From Paenibacillus sp. G2S3 (lineage in GTDB: Bacteria > Bacillota > Bacilli > Paenibacillales > Paenibacillaceae), in NCBI RefSeq assembly GCF_030123105.1, contig NZ_CP126095.1, forward strand, positions 1,116,001 to 1,180,000: 64,000 bases of DNA. The letters are read 5' to 3'. This document shows, piece by piece, positions 6,683-16,634 of the stretch. The position numbers and the translations under genes were made by a program. The notes beneath the pieces were generated by a model that was not told the DNA's origin, made no database searches, and was given only the letters and a program-made list of their open reading frames with translations. Position 1 is the stretch's first letter. Each line of letters begins with the position of its first letter.

Positions 6683-9600
6683 ATGAAGAGGTTCAAAAAA
6701 AGCTTTGCTTTATTTCTTACAGCAGTAATGCTCGTTACAATGGCTGTGCCTGCGCTAGCTAACGGAAAAACAAATGATAACCTCAAGACGCACTGGGCTG
6801 GAGAAAGTATAGAGAAGTGGCAAGGTAATGGTGTTGTTCAAGGTTATCCGGACGGCTCTTTTAAGCCGGATCATAAAGTAACGCGTGCTGAGCTTGTAAG
6901 TATCATTAATAAGCTATTTGGATTTAGCACTCTTTCGGAAATGTCATTCTCGGACGTGCCTGCTAAAGCTTGGTATGCAAGCGCTTTATCTATAGCGAAG
7001 CAAGCTGGCTATTACAAAGGTTTTCCTGATAATAAAGCGAAAGCGGATACTGAGGTAACTCGTCAAGATGCTGCAGCATTGCTCGCTTCTGTTTTTTCAC
7101 TGGAGCCAAATACTAAAGCGAGTGACTTTACAGATCAAGCATCCATCAGCGCTTATGCTAAAGAGGCTATCGGGGCATTGAGTGGAGTTCTATCCGGTTA
7201 TCCAGATGGTACATTTCGTCCGAGCGACCCAATTACAAGGGCAGAGGTAGTCACTATCGTTGACAAATTGGTTGGCGGCTACTACAACACAGCCGGTACA
7301 TTCACTGGGGGAGATATCCAAGGGAATGTTGTCATTAATCGTAGTGGGGTTGAACTGAAGAATATAGCTGCATCAGGGAACCTTTATCTTACCTCCGGTA
7401 TTGGTAATGGTGAGGGTATCTTGGAGGATGTAGCTGTACAAGGGAATGTATTTATATCTGGTGGTGGCGAGCATTCGATTCATTTAAAAAATTCTAAATT
7501 CGCTGCTGTAAAAGTGAATCGTCCTGAAGGGAAAGTTCGGGTCGTTATAGAGGGCCGTACGGCCATCACTCAGCTGATTATTGATAGCGCTTCTATAATA
7601 GAAGTAGGCTCAGACTCTACAATCGATCAGCTTGTGGTTGGTAGTGGTGCAACGGGAACATTGATTACAACTAAAGGTACCATTAGCAAGCTTGTAGTAA
7701 GTGCTTCCTCTGTAGTCTTAAATGGAGTGACTCTAGTAGCAGGAACATACACTGTGAAGGATGGAGTTCTTGTAGGCCAAGGAACAAGCACACCGGCTCC
7801 TGGTGGCTCAGGGGGAACTAGTGTAGAGCCTACAGCAACGCCAGTACCAACGGCTACTCCAGAACCTACCGCAACAGTTGCTCCAACGGCAACGCCGGAA
7901 GCTGGGGTTCATATCGTTGACGAAGATGCATCGGCTGCTACCAAATCGTTGTTTGCTTATCTGGACAGCAAGAGCGGCAAACAAGTCATGTTCGGTCATC
8001 AGCATGATACTACCGTCTCTTTTGCCGGAAAGGATAAGAACGGAAATGTTATTTCTGATGTATACAGCTCCACGGGTGATTATCCTGCGGTTTTTGGTTG
8101 GGATACCCTTAGTTTAGATGGATATGAGAATCCTCCTGGAGTTAGCGGAGATTATGAAGCGAGTAGATTAGGACTATCTGCTGCCATGAAGCAGGCCCAT
8201 GATTTGGGTGGTATTGTTACGCTGAGTACACATCCGTACAATTTTGTAACGGGTGGAAGCTTTAACGATACAGGGAATTCCAAAGGAGCAACCCGCTCGG
8301 TAGTAGCACGTATTTTGCCGGGTGGAGATAAGAATGGAGAGTTTAATAAATATCTGGATCGCATCTCTGATTTTGCGAACAATCTTAAGGACGACGATGG
8401 CAACCTAATTCCAGTTCTGTTCCGTCCTTTCCACGAACAAAATGGAGGTTGGTTCTGGTGGGGTGCGGCTACAACGACAAAGAGTGAATACGCGGAACTT
8501 TACAGATATACAGTCGAATACCTGCGTGATGTTAAAGGCGTTCATAACTTCCTTTATGTATTCTCACCAAACGGATCTTTTAATGGAAATGAAAGTGAAT
8601 ATTTAACAACTTATCCAGGTGATCAATTTGTTGATATTCTTGGAATGGATCAGTATGACAACAAGGAGAATGCCGGTTCGGAAGCTTTCCTCAATGGTCT
8701 TGTTAAAGACCTTAAGATGATTTCTCAGCTTGCTCAAGACAAAGGTAAAATTGTTACCCTATCTGAGTATGGTTATAGTGCTGCTGGTATGAAAACAACA
8801 GGCAATAATGAGCTGGAATGGTTCACTAAAGTATTGAATGCGATCAAGGCTGATCCTGATGCAGCAAAAATATCGTATATGCTGACTTGGGCGAACTTCG
8901 GTGAAGGTAATAATCTGTATGTTCCTTATAAGAATGTTCCTAATAAAGCAGATCATGAGTTGCTTCCTGATTTTGTGAATTTCTATAAAGATGATTTCAC
9001 GGCTTTTGCGAGTGATGTGAAAGGAGATAATAAGTACAATCTCGAAGTTGAAGTTGCAGCAAAGAGACCTTTCCTGCACATCGTAACTCCGAATAATATC
9101 AGTACAGTAACAGATGCCGTGACCGTCATTCGGGCCAAGGTGCTGAATACAGTGCCTAGCAAAGTGACCTATACTGTGGGTGATTCTGGAGTAGAAGTGG
9201 AAATGACGCTCGGTACGGACGGCTACTATAGCGCTTCTTGGCAGCCAGATGCTAGTCTGAATGGCAGTTCAACTGAGATTACAGTGAGAGCATACGGTAC
9301 AGGAGATACTACACTTACGCAAACTAACTCCGTATTCTTGAAAATCAATGAAGCGCCAATAAAGGTAATTACTTTTGATACAGAGAAGGATTTGGAGCAA
9401 ATCCAAAACAATGGTACTTGGTCGGGGCTCGCCAATAACGCAGAGACGATCAAGACTGTCTTGCAACATACATCACTTGAAGCTGACGGTAAGCTTGTTA
9501 TTAACATTACTGAAGGGCTGACCGCTGAGGATACTTGGCAGGAATTGAAGCTGCAATTGAATGATCTGGCACTGGGTGGAGTGGATCTTTCCCAAGTTAC

Positions 9601-11479
9601 ACGTGTGAAGTTCTCGGTGTTAATTCCAGAGTCTGCACAGAATGAGGCTAACAATGCTGCGGTACGCAGTGTGATTCAGTTGCCACCAGATTGGGATACG
9701 AAGTATGGCATGGATTCATCCTATAAATCTTTGTCCGATCTAGAGACAGTTAACATAGGTGGATTACAATATTATAAATTCGATGTTTCGATTGATCTGG
9801 ATAATGCCGCTAAATCAGCAGAAGCGACTGGATTAGCGATATCTATTGTTGGCAGTGGTTTGGAAGTTGAAGGTGAATTGCCAATCTACGTAGATAATAT
9901 CGGGCTTTATAATACGTATACTGCACCTGTTGCTGATAAGGCGCTGGTGGATAATTTTGAAGCATATGGCTCCAGTAATGAAGCCTTGGCAGCTAAATAT
10001 CCTAAGGCTGGCGGAGATGATGTGAGCGTATCTTTAAGCTCCGAGCATAAGGCATCCGGGGATTACGGGATGAAACTGCACTATACGATTAATAATGCAG
10101 GTTATACCGGAGTAGGTAAAAGTCTGGGTTCGCTGGACTGGTCCGACTATAATGCACTCAGTATGTGGGTAGCTTCTGATGGAGACAACGCTTATGCAGA
10201 GAAAGGTGAACCGCTTAAGCTAGTGGTGCAGCTTGTCATTGATGGAGGATATTTCGAAGCTTATCCGGTCATTAATCCAGACAAGAACGGTAAAATAGTA
10301 TTAAGTTTGAAGAATTTGACGGAGATGAGCTGGGGGAAAGCCGGAGAGCTTACACAGGAAAGATTGAAGCAAGTTCAGAGCTTCAACTTGTATGTGAATG
10401 CTATGGATGGACAGAGCCATGAAGGTTCGCTCTACTTTGATGATATTCAAGCGGTCTATGACCGGACACTTCCGGATATGTCGGAAGAAGGAAATGGAGG
10501 TTCCCAGGGACATGAGCCTGGCGTGTTGTACGCCTTCACTACAGAAGCTGATATTGCAGGATGGGCTACAACAAACGGTTCGTCTGCCAACGCTCAACCT
10601 CCAACATTTGATGGCAATGAAGAAGCGGCAAGTGTACAATTTGATTTGATTAATACTGGCAATGATGCAAATGGCAGCTCCAAAGAATCCTTTGAACTTG
10701 CTATTAATCCTGAGAAGCTGAATATTACAGGGCTGGAAACGATCAGCGCTAAGGTTAAGCTCTCGAGTGGTGCAGCTAAAGCGCGTCTATTCATCAAGAC
10801 AGGTGCGGACTGGAAATGGAGCGACAGCGGCGATTCTGTACCTGTAGATTCTAAGGGTTATACGACCTTATCTATTTCACTGCCGACTGCAGCAGCAGGG
10901 GTGGGCGTAGATTTGGCTGCTGTAAAGACGATTGGGATTAAAATTGAGGATATTTCCAATGATGGAGGAACTGCGAAGCTTTATTTGAAGGAAGTGTCTC
11001 TGGAGAAAGCTGTCCCGGATGTGCACTATGGCTTCGAGACGGGAAATGACGGGTGGTCCTTCAATTGGGGTACAGCCACAGTATCAACTGATGTATATGC
11101 TGAAGGCAAGCAATCTTTGAAGCTTGATTTCGCATGGAATGGAGAGGATAAGGATCCTTTTATAGCAGCATCAAAAGTAGCTGCCCTTGATCTGAGCTCA
11201 TTCTCCAAGCTTACTGCTAAAGTTAGAATCGTCTCTGACCATCCAGACGTACAAGCAAAGCTGTTTCTTCAATTAGGTGGCTATGCAGTGTGGGTAGATT
11301 CGGGTGCGAAGATAGCTGCTCAAGATGGATTCAAAGAGTTCATGATTGATCTCAGCAACAATTCCAATCTATCGCCTGAGAATTTGAAAAAAGTGGACGC
11401 CATTGGCATTCAGTTTGTTACGCCTTCTACAGCTGGAACGGCTACAGCTTATATTGACGAGATCATAGCTTCTAAATAA
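6683..11479 (+). CDS. S-layer-anchored GH26 beta-mannanase-like enzyme with several carbohydrate-binding modules
   Basis: A 1598-residue secreted enzyme expected to cleave beta-1,4-mannan at the cell surface. Order of parts: signal peptide (1-26, ending PALA); three SLH repeats (~34-82, ~87-140, ~145-199), each with a GYPDG/TRAE-type core, which bind pyruvylated secondary wall polymer; a beta-rich segment with repeated VVI/LYL strands (~205-365); a Pro/Thr linker of ATP/PTA repeats (~370-405); a GH26 catalytic domain (~410-790); an Ig-like domain (~793-890); then four beta-sandwich, CBM-like units starting near 895, 1084, 1280 and 1447. The likely acid/base is Glu585 (RPFHEQNGGWFWWG) and the nucleophile Glu695 (LSEYGYS). 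Mannan as substrate is inferred from the family. Confidence 0.9.
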   Translation: MKRFKKSFALFLTAVMLVTMAVPALANGKTNDNLKTHWAGESIEKWQGNGVVQGYPDGSFKPDHKVTRAELVSIINKLFGFSTLSEMSFSDVPAKAWYASALSIAKQAGYYKGFPDNKAKADTEVTRQDAAALLASVFSLEPNTKASDFTDQASISAYAKEAIGALSGVLSGYPDGTFRPSDPITRAEVVTIVDKLVGGYYNTAGTFTGGDIQGNVVINRSGVELKNIAASGNLYLTSGIGNGEGILEDVAVQGNVFISGGGEHSIHLKNSKFAAVKVNRPEGKVRVVIEGRTAITQLIIDSASIIEVGSDSTIDQLVVGSGATGTLITTKGTISKLVVSASSVVLNGVTLVAGTYTVKDGVLVGQGTSTPAPGGSGGTSVEPTATPVPTATPEPTATVAPTATPEAGVHIVDEDASAATKSLFAYLDSKSGKQVMFGHQHDTTVSFAGKDKNGNVISDVYSSTGDYPAVFGWDTLSLDGYENPPGVSGDYEASRLGLSAAMKQAHDLGGIVTLSTHPYNFVTGGSFNDTGNSKGATRSVVARILPGGDKNGEFNKYLDRISDFANNLKDDDGNLIPVLFRPFHEQNGGWFWWGAATTTKSEYAELYRYTVEYLRDVKGVHNFLYVFSPNGSFNGNESEYLTTYPGDQFVDILGMDQYDNKENAGSEAFLNGLVKDLKMISQLAQDKGKIVTLSEYGYSAAGMKTTGNNELEWFTKVLNAIKADPDAAKISYMLTWANFGEGNNLYVPYKNVPNKADHELLPDFVNFYKDDFTAFASDVKGDNKYNLEVEVAAKRPFLHIVTPNNISTVTDAVTVIRAKVLNTVPSKVTYTVGDSGVEVEMTLGTDGYYSASWQPDASLNGSSTEITVRAYGTGDTTLTQTNSVFLKINEAPIKVITFDTEKDLEQIQNNGTWSGLANNAETIKTVLQHTSLEADGKLVINITEGLTAEDTWQELKLQLNDLALGGVDLSQVTRVKFSVLIPESAQNEANNAAVRSVIQLPPDWDTKYGMDSSYKSLSDLETVNIGGLQYYKFDVSIDLDNAAKSAEATGLAISIVGSGLEVEGELPIYVDNIGLYNTYTAPVADKALVDNFEAYGSSNEALAAKYPKAGGDDVSVSLSSEHKASGDYGMKLHYTINNAGYTGVGKSLGSLDWSDYNALSMWVASDGDNAYAEKGEPLKLVVQLVIDGGYFEAYPVINPDKNGKIVLSLKNLTEMSWGKAGELTQERLKQVQSFNLYVNAMDGQSHEGSLYFDDIQAVYDRTLPDMSEEGNGGSQGHEPGVLYAFTTEADIAGWATTNGSSANAQPPTFDGNEEAASVQFDLINTGNDANGSSKESFELAINPEKLNITGLETISAKVKLSSGAAKARLFIKTGADWKWSDSGDSVPVDSKGYTTLSISLPTAAAGVGVDLAAVKTIGIKIEDISNDGGTAKLYLKEVSLEKAVPDVHYGFETGNDGWSFNWGTATVSTDVYAEGKQSLKLDFAWNGEDKDPFIAASKVAALDLSSFSKLTAKVRIVSDHPDVQAKLFLQLGGYAVWVDSGAKIAAQDGFKEFMIDLSNNSNLSPENLKKVDAIGIQFVTPSTAGTATAYIDEIIASK

Positions 11480-11507
11480 GAGCGCTGCAATCTAAGTGTG
11501 AAATAAG

Positions 11508-11558
11508 AGTCCCTGCATGTCCATTAGGATTGTCTAATGGGTAGCAGGGACTATTTTG
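11508..11558 (+). terminator. Rho-independent terminator after the GH26 gene
   Basis: AGTCCCTGC and CCATTAG pair with CTAATGG and GCAGGGACT in two stacked helices, followed by ATTTTG. Confidence 0.82.
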
Positions 11559-11568
11559 TATGATTAGT

Positions 11569-11733
11569 TTATAGTTGATGATTTGAATACCATTCAAGCG
11601 CTGTTCTTTCTAGTTCGGTGACAAATGCTTCTTTCCCATCCATATAAGCCTCAATGTCCTTCGGGAATTGATTCGCAAGATCCTCTTTTAAATTACCGTA
11701 TTGTTCTGCTGCCTCTGGATAACCTCCATTTTG
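11569..11733 (-). pseudogene. C-terminal remnant of an unidentified gene
   Basis: On the minus strand a coherent 54-codon frame ends at TAA 11571-11569. It reads like a real protein tail: GGYPEAAEQYGNLKEDL, then DIEAYMDGKEAFVTELE, ending WYSNHQL. It starts straight after an in-frame TAG with no usable start codon, and 11736-11807 does not continue it. I interpret it as a truncated gene. The family is not recognised. Confidence 0.5.
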
Positions 11734-11807
11734 CTAACCTCTCTTTATGTGTGACTCATGGATTTTTTTATTATAGAACAAGTGTTCCTAATAATCAAAT
11801 CCTAAAT

Positions 11808-12764
11808 TTAATATTGGCGAGCATAATCAACGAGATTTAGGGATGGAGTGCCAGTAGATAAATAGGAATTCATATTTTCGGTAAAAATATTTACGATTCG
11901 ATTAGCGTATTGATCCGTTACACCAGCAGAATGAGGAGTGATGACTACCTGCTCCATAGTCCAAAGCGGATGATCCTGCGGTAGGGGTTCGGTTTCGAAT
12001 ACATCTAATCCGGCACCGCGAAGCTGTCCACGATTCAGTGCATGGATTAGAGCTTCAGTATCGGTAGTCGCTCCACGTCCAACGTTAATGTAATAGGAGC
12101 CTTGTTTAAAGGCAGAGAAGATTGCAGTATTAAATAAATGCTTAGTTTCATTGGTGATAGGGAGTATATTGATGATGAAGTCGCCTTGGCTAACAGCTTC
12201 TGGCAGGTGGTCAGTGGTATACACTTGATCAAAATCAGCGAGAGGCTTACCTGAGCGACTTACTCCGATCGTCTTCATCCGGAAGGCTTTAGCGATTCTA
12301 GCTGTTTCGCTGCCGATGGCTCCGGTTCCAACAATAACGGCTGTCTTTCCGAACAATTCACTTTCACTGCCGTCAGAATTCCAGTAGCGGTTCATCTGAT
12401 TACGAACGGCTGTATGCAAATTACGCGTGAAGAGAAGCATGAAGCCGAAGATTACCGCAGAAATAGGCTCGGCGTGCACTCCGCTCCCACTAGTCAACAG
12501 GATTCCACGCTCCTTTAAACGCTCAAGTGGAAGCTTCTCAATTCCAGCAGACCAGGATTGGACCCAGCGAAGGGGTGTATCTGGACGAAGAAGCGTATCG
12601 CCGATGCCTTTGGCCCAGCCGATTACGATTTCAGCATCAGCAAGTAGCTGTAAATCCGGATTTTTGCCGTCTCCTTGTGTGAATGTATACCCGGGGGCTG
12701 CTGCTTTGACCCTTTCTTGTTGCTCGGCTGTAAGTGGTTGTAAACATACAATGGACTTAGTCAT
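11808..12764 (-). CDS. D-isomer-specific 2-hydroxyacid dehydrogenase, NAD-binding
   Basis: Cytoplasmic NAD(P)-dependent oxidoreductase of the D-2-hydroxyacid dehydrogenase/phosphoglycerate dehydrogenase superfamily. It has 318 residues from ATG 12764, preceded by AGGAGG at 9 bases. The Rossmann motif is VGTGAIG (residues ~145-151). The catalytic trio is Arg230 (INVGRG), Glu259 (FETEPLP) and His278 (ITPHSAG). The substrate cannot be assigned; the sequence looks more like the ghrA/YkgE-type 2-ketoacid reductases than serA, and there is no C-terminal ACT domain. It is divergent from thpR. Confidence 0.9.
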   Translation of the reverse strand: MTKSIVCLQPLTAEQQERVKAAAPGYTFTQGDGKNPDLQLLADAEIVIGWAKGIGDTLLRPDTPLRWVQSWSAGIEKLPLERLKERGILLTSGSGVHAEPISAVIFGFMLLFTRNLHTAVRNQMNRYWNSDGSESELFGKTAVIVGTGAIGSETARIAKAFRMKTIGVSRSGKPLADFDQVYTTDHLPEAVSQGDFIINILPITNETKHLFNTAIFSAFKQGSYYINVGRGATTDTEALIHALNRGQLRGAGLDVFETEPLPQDHPLWTMEQVVITPHSAGVTDQYANRIVNIFTENMNSYLSTGTPSLNLVDYARQY

Positions 12765-12852
12765 GATGTATTCCTCCTGCTCTATGGTTTGATGAAAGTG
12801 GATAATGTTATAGGATAAGGATACCAAATCTATAGGAGAAGGTGAAATTGAT

Positions 12853-13455
12853 ATGGATGCTAACGTGTCGGATAGAGATTCAGAACGATTGTTTATTGCT
12901 GTGAAATTACCCTCAGAACTTCAACAAGTTGTGGCGGATGAGTGCTCTAGACTATCTCAAGAGTATCATTTCGCAAAATGGACTCATCCAGAGGATTATC
13001 ATATTACCCTGCAATTTTTGGGAGACACCCCGAAGACGGAAATCCCGGATTTAATCTTGGCGTTGAAGCAAATGGCAGAGCAATGTCGCCCGTTCAAACT
13101 ATCCTTGGACAATTGGAATACATTCGGTCTTCACGAGGCTCCAAGAGTATTATGGATAGGGGTTTCTGGCGAATTAGAGGAGCTGAATTCACTAGCTGCG
13201 AGAGTACACTCTGCGACAGCTCCTTTAGGTTTTCCAGCCGAATCCAGGGAGTACAAACCACATCTCACAGTGGCTAGAAAGTACCGGGGAAAAATTTCAT
13301 TTGATGATAAATTGCTGGAAATCTTACTGAAATTGGATGATGAAAAAAGATCAGAAATCTTTCATAGAGACTGGACGATTGATAGTTTTGTGTTGTATGC
13401 TACCAGAATGTATGCCATTCCTATGTATGAAATGATTGAAAATATTACATTTTGA
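12853..13455 (+). CDS. thpR: RNA 2',3'-cyclic phosphodiesterase (2H family)
   Basis: A 2H phosphoesterase acting on 2',3'-cyclic phosphate RNA ends, historically called 2'-5' RNA ligase LigT. It has 200 residues. Both HxT catalytic motifs are present: HITLQFLGD at His50/Thr52 and HLTVARK at His137/Thr139. AAGGTG precedes the ATG. Cellular role in bacteria is not well established. The short gap to the divergent dehydrogenase gene must hold both promoters. Confidence 0.88.
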   Translation: MDANVSDRDSERLFIAVKLPSELQQVVADECSRLSQEYHFAKWTHPEDYHITLQFLGDTPKTEIPDLILALKQMAEQCRPFKLSLDNWNTFGLHEAPRVLWIGVSGELEELNSLAARVHSATAPLGFPAESREYKPHLTVARKYRGKISFDDKLLEILLKLDDEKRSEIFHRDWTIDSFVLYATRMYAIPMYEMIENITF

Positions 13456-13531
13456 ATCGATAGTTTAGTTTTCAAAGCTTCCGTTTTCGGTTACATACAA
13501 TAGGAATGTGCCGTGAAATAGGAGGAATATC

Positions 13532-14422
13532 ATGTTAATCTTTAAACAAAACCGCTGTATCGCGTTGCTTGTTGGCGTTATACTAGTGTGTTTCTCTGCC
13601 ATAAGCTTAATGCAGCCTAATCAGGTTGCCGAGGGGAAAATAGATAATGTGCAGATGGATAAGCTGCAATCCACCAGCCGAGCATCGGTAATTAGTTATT
13701 TGCAAGAAGATTCAATATCTAGTAAGACGAGGGGCACTACTAAAGTTTCACAAACGAATAAGCTTTATAACACAGTTAACCTGTTCAGTTCCACTTGGAA
13801 ACCAAAGCAGAATGTAGAATGGCTTAGTAAAAATAAAATAAAGCCACAAAATACATCGCAGGCTTCCATAGTTCGGGTAAAGGCTGATGTAGCACAATCT
13901 AATCCAGCTGCGCAGAAGGCGACAGCAAAAAAGAGCGCTCAGACTGTGGTTAAGACAGTCTCAGCATCTCAGAAAAATCCCCTCACAACATTGTACTTCT
14001 CTCGGACCGAGCTATTAAGCCAGGAGCAGCAAAGTAAAGCAACCCGGCGCTACGCAGTATCCGAAGAAGAACTGCTTCTGCTACAAAAAATTGTAATGGC
14101 AGAGGCGGAAGGTGAACCGTACCAGGGCAAGGTGGCAGTTGCCAACGTTGTTCTGAATAGGCTACGGTCAGCCAATTTCCCCGACACGATATATAAGGTC
14201 ATTTATCAAAAGCACCAATTCAGTCCTGTGGCTAACGGGCGTCTTAAACGTGTGAATCCTAATGATGATAGTATTAAAGCGGTGAACGCTGCGCTCTCCG
14301 GAGTAAAGGAAGTTCCCGATAATACTTATTATTTCCTATCGCTTAAGCTTGCGCAGGATCTTACCGTGCATCATTCGCAGGAGTATGTAAAGACCATTGG
14401 TAATCATACTTTTTATAAATAA
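13532..14422 (+). CDS. Cell wall hydrolase, SleB/CwlJ-type (Hydrolase_2 domain)
   Basis: A 296-residue envelope protein. There is an N-terminal membrane segment or signal (residues ~9-27, CIALLVGVILVCFSAISL), then a long Ser/Lys/Gln-rich spacer of low complexity to ~180, then a hydrolase domain. That domain shows EEELLLLQKIVMAEAEGEP with the conserved Glu, VAVANVVLNRLRS, and YQKHQFSPVANGRL, the signature of the SleB spore cortex-lytic family. It lacks the SleB-type peptidoglycan-binding repeat at the N-terminus, so it could act in vegetative growth or in sporulation. GGAGGAATATC precedes the ATG. Confidence 0.85.
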   Translation: MLIFKQNRCIALLVGVILVCFSAISLMQPNQVAEGKIDNVQMDKLQSTSRASVISYLQEDSISSKTRGTTKVSQTNKLYNTVNLFSSTWKPKQNVEWLSKNKIKPQNTSQASIVRVKADVAQSNPAAQKATAKKSAQTVVKTVSASQKNPLTTLYFSRTELLSQEQQSKATRRYAVSEEELLLLQKIVMAEAEGEPYQGKVAVANVVLNRLRSANFPDTIYKVIYQKHQFSPVANGRLKRVNPNDDSIKAVNAALSGVKEVPDNTYYFLSLKLAQDLTVHHSQEYVKTIGNHTFYK

Positions 14423-14496
14423 TTGACCTAATCTGTGAACCTCAGCTATTTATAGGGTAAACTAGACTATATAACCCTGGAGGTGGAAGAATTGTC

Positions 14497-15180
14497 ATGA
14501 AGATCACTTATTTCGGACACTCAGCACTGCTGGTAGAGACAGAGCAAGCGAAAGTTATTATTGACCCTTTTTTGTCAGGAAATCCGAACTCCGGCATTTC
14601 ACCTGATGACATTACTGTAGATGCTGTGCTACTGACTCACGGTCACTCTGATCATTTAGGTGATGCTGTGCAAATTGCCAAGCAGAATGATTGTCCGATC
14701 TTTGCTGTTTTTGAGCTTGCAGAATACTGTCGAATGAAGGGTGCCAAGGTTAAACATATGAATATAGGTGGCACTCATATTTATGATGCCATTACCGTTA
14801 AATATACTCAGGCGTTTCATTCCTCATCGATTCAGGAAGGCGACGTTTGGATTTATGCTGGGCAGCCTGCTGGGATTTTATTGACGATAGAAGGGAAGAC
14901 GGTATTCCATGCTGGGGACACCGCATTATTCAGCGATCTGCGTCTGATTGGTGAGAGAACTGCGATTGACTTGGCGGCTCTGCCCATAGGCGATATGCTG
15001 ACCATGGGACCGGATGATGCGCTCCTTGCTGCGCGCTGGCTGCAAGCGGACAAGGTCATACCGCTTCATTACAATACTTTTCCGGATATTGCTCAGGATG
15101 CTGCGGGTTTCTGTGATCGTCTGCGCCAAGAGGAGATAGAGGGATTTCCGCTTAAAGCTGGCGAAAGTATAGAAATATAA
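14497..15180 (+). CDS. Metal-dependent hydrolase, UPF0173/YtkL-type metallo-beta-lactamase fold
   Basis: Cytoplasmic 227-residue protein of the UPF0173 family. The HxHxDH zinc site reads THGHSDH (His48, His50, Asp52, His53), with further ligands in VFHAGDTA and IPLHYNTFP. It begins MKITYFGHSALLVE, typical of the family. Its physiological substrate is unknown. GGAGGTGG lies about 10 bases before the ATG. It ends at a terminator shared with the convergent glycosyltransferase. Confidence 0.88.
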   Translation: MKITYFGHSALLVETEQAKVIIDPFLSGNPNSGISPDDITVDAVLLTHGHSDHLGDAVQIAKQNDCPIFAVFELAEYCRMKGAKVKHMNIGGTHIYDAITVKYTQAFHSSSIQEGDVWIYAGQPAGILLTIEGKTVFHAGDTALFSDLRLIGERTAIDLAALPIGDMLTMGPDDALLAARWLQADKVIPLHYNTFPDIAQDAAGFCDRLRQEEIEGFPLKAGESIEI

Positions 15181-15204
15181 TAAATCCCGATCACATGTTA
15201 ACAC

Positions 15205-15250
15205 AAAAAAAAGCAGGTATCCGGGGATTTCCCTGGCTACCTGCTTTTCT
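15205..15250. terminator. Bidirectional terminator
   Basis: AAAAGCAGGTA...CCGGGG pairs with CCCTGG...TACCTGCTTTT, and A and T runs flank both sides. It serves the YtkL-type gene (+) and the glycosyltransferase (-). Confidence 0.9.
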
Positions 15251-16438
15251 TTATGGTGTAATGCACACAGGCTCTTCGCCTCGGGCTTGAGATCTTGCTC
15301 CTCTGATATCAGCTGTTTTGTCTGCGGGGTTGCCTAACATCTGAAGAACGGTAGTCGCGCAGCTTTGCGGTTGATGCTTATCAGGGGCGAGACGGCGTTT
15401 GCGCTGCTCTTCGAGAACAGAATACTCACGGAGCATCATAGAGAACCATTTGTTCACTACCTCACAGTCGAGCACCTCTGCTAGTCCTAGCTCTACGAAA
15501 TATTGGCAGTTTTTCTCTTCCTGACCTGGAATAGCTTTATAGAAGAGCATTGGAATTCCCTTTGCCTGACCTTCCGTACAGGTCATACCGCCAGGCTTTG
15601 TGATTAGAAGGTCGGAGGCATCCATCAGTTTATTGATTTCACTGGTGTATCCAAGAATCCTGACGTTAGGATGATTAAGTCTTGGATTGGACTTCATTTT
15701 GGCTATAAGCTTCTCGTTACTGCCCATACAGAAGATGAGCTGGATGTTATCCATTCTGGCTGTGAGTGAATTCATAATCTCTTTGCCGAACATCAGTCCC
15801 CAGCCTCCACCCATGATGAGTACAGTAGGGATATCGGCTAGACCTAGTTCCTTGCGGAGCAGCGTCTTGTTGGACCGTTCCCAGAACTTCGGATGGACAG
15901 GTATGCCGGTGACCGTTACAAGCTCAGGAGCAATCCCTCGGCCTGTTAGAATAGATTTGACGCGTGGGGTAGAGACGAGATATCGGTTGACCTCGGAATT
16001 TACCCAGCTACCATGTGCATCATAATCTGTAATTAACGTATACAGCGGGACCTCCAATCCACGACGCTTTAGTCTGGAAATGACAGCGGCCGGAATGGGG
16101 TGTGTGCAAATAATCAAATCAGGCTTTAGCTGCTCGATTACTTGAGAGGCATGTGTATAAAAAATCCGGTGAAGTGCCATCTTAGTCAACGGGTTCAATG
16201 ATTTATGATATTGTGTCTTATACATCATGCCGACCAGCTTAGGCTGGCTGCTAACTGTTTTTCGGTAAGCGGAAAGAATCCATGGGGCGACCATCGGGTT
16301 AAGAAATTTTCCTAGCTCGATGACTCGGCACTGGACATCCGGATTCAGCAGCTTTATTCCTTCGGCCAGAGCATAGGCTGCTCCTGTGTGGCCCGTACCG
16401 AAGCCTTCCGAAAACAGCAGTACTCTTTTCTTTCGCAT
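15251..16438 (-). CDS. Glycosyltransferase of the diacylglycerol glucosyltransferase/MGDG synthase type
   Basis: A 395-residue GT28-like enzyme, family of UgtP/MGDG synthases and MurG, which transfer a sugar from UDP-sugar to a lipid at the inner membrane face. The N-terminal FSEGFGTGHTGAAYALAEG is the acceptor-side motif of this family. The C-terminal half has GGGWGLMFGKEI, ITKPGGMTCTEGQA and an IPGQEEKN segment that bind UDP-sugar. The start at 16438 follows GCAGGTGAACTT; an upstream in-frame ATG at 16489 has no RBS. It probably makes a membrane glycolipid, but the product is not provable from sequence. Confidence 0.85.
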   Translation of the reverse strand: MRKKRVLLFSEGFGTGHTGAAYALAEGIKLLNPDVQCRVIELGKFLNPMVAPWILSAYRKTVSSQPKLVGMMYKTQYHKSLNPLTKMALHRIFYTHASQVIEQLKPDLIICTHPIPAAVISRLKRRGLEVPLYTLITDYDAHGSWVNSEVNRYLVSTPRVKSILTGRGIAPELVTVTGIPVHPKFWERSNKTLLRKELGLADIPTVLIMGGGWGLMFGKEIMNSLTARMDNIQLIFCMGSNEKLIAKMKSNPRLNHPNVRILGYTSEINKLMDASDLLITKPGGMTCTEGQAKGIPMLFYKAIPGQEEKNCQYFVELGLAEVLDCEVVNKWFSMMLREYSVLEEQRKRRLAPDKHQPQSCATTVLQMLGNPADKTADIRGARSQARGEEPVCITP

Positions 16439-16592
16439 AAGTTCACCTGCTACTTTCCTTTTCAATAGAAATGCGGAATTTCTTCTCAATTAGATTAGGG
16501 AAAATTGTTCTCTACTCACATTATACAAATAAGACGTAAATAGAAAGTTAAAACCCTGCAATAAATAAAAAAATAAAAGATTTTCTAAAGTA

Positions 16593-16621
16593 TTGCAAAC
16601 TGCAAAGCTACATGTTAAAGT
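16593..16621 (+). promoter_or_regulatory. Sigma-A-type promoter of the tetR gene
   Basis: TTGCAA (16593-16598), a 17-base spacer and TAAAGT (16616-16621). The start site would fall just upstream of, or inside, the palindromic operator at 16635. Confidence 0.5.
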
Positions 16622-16634
16622 AATGAATGACCAA

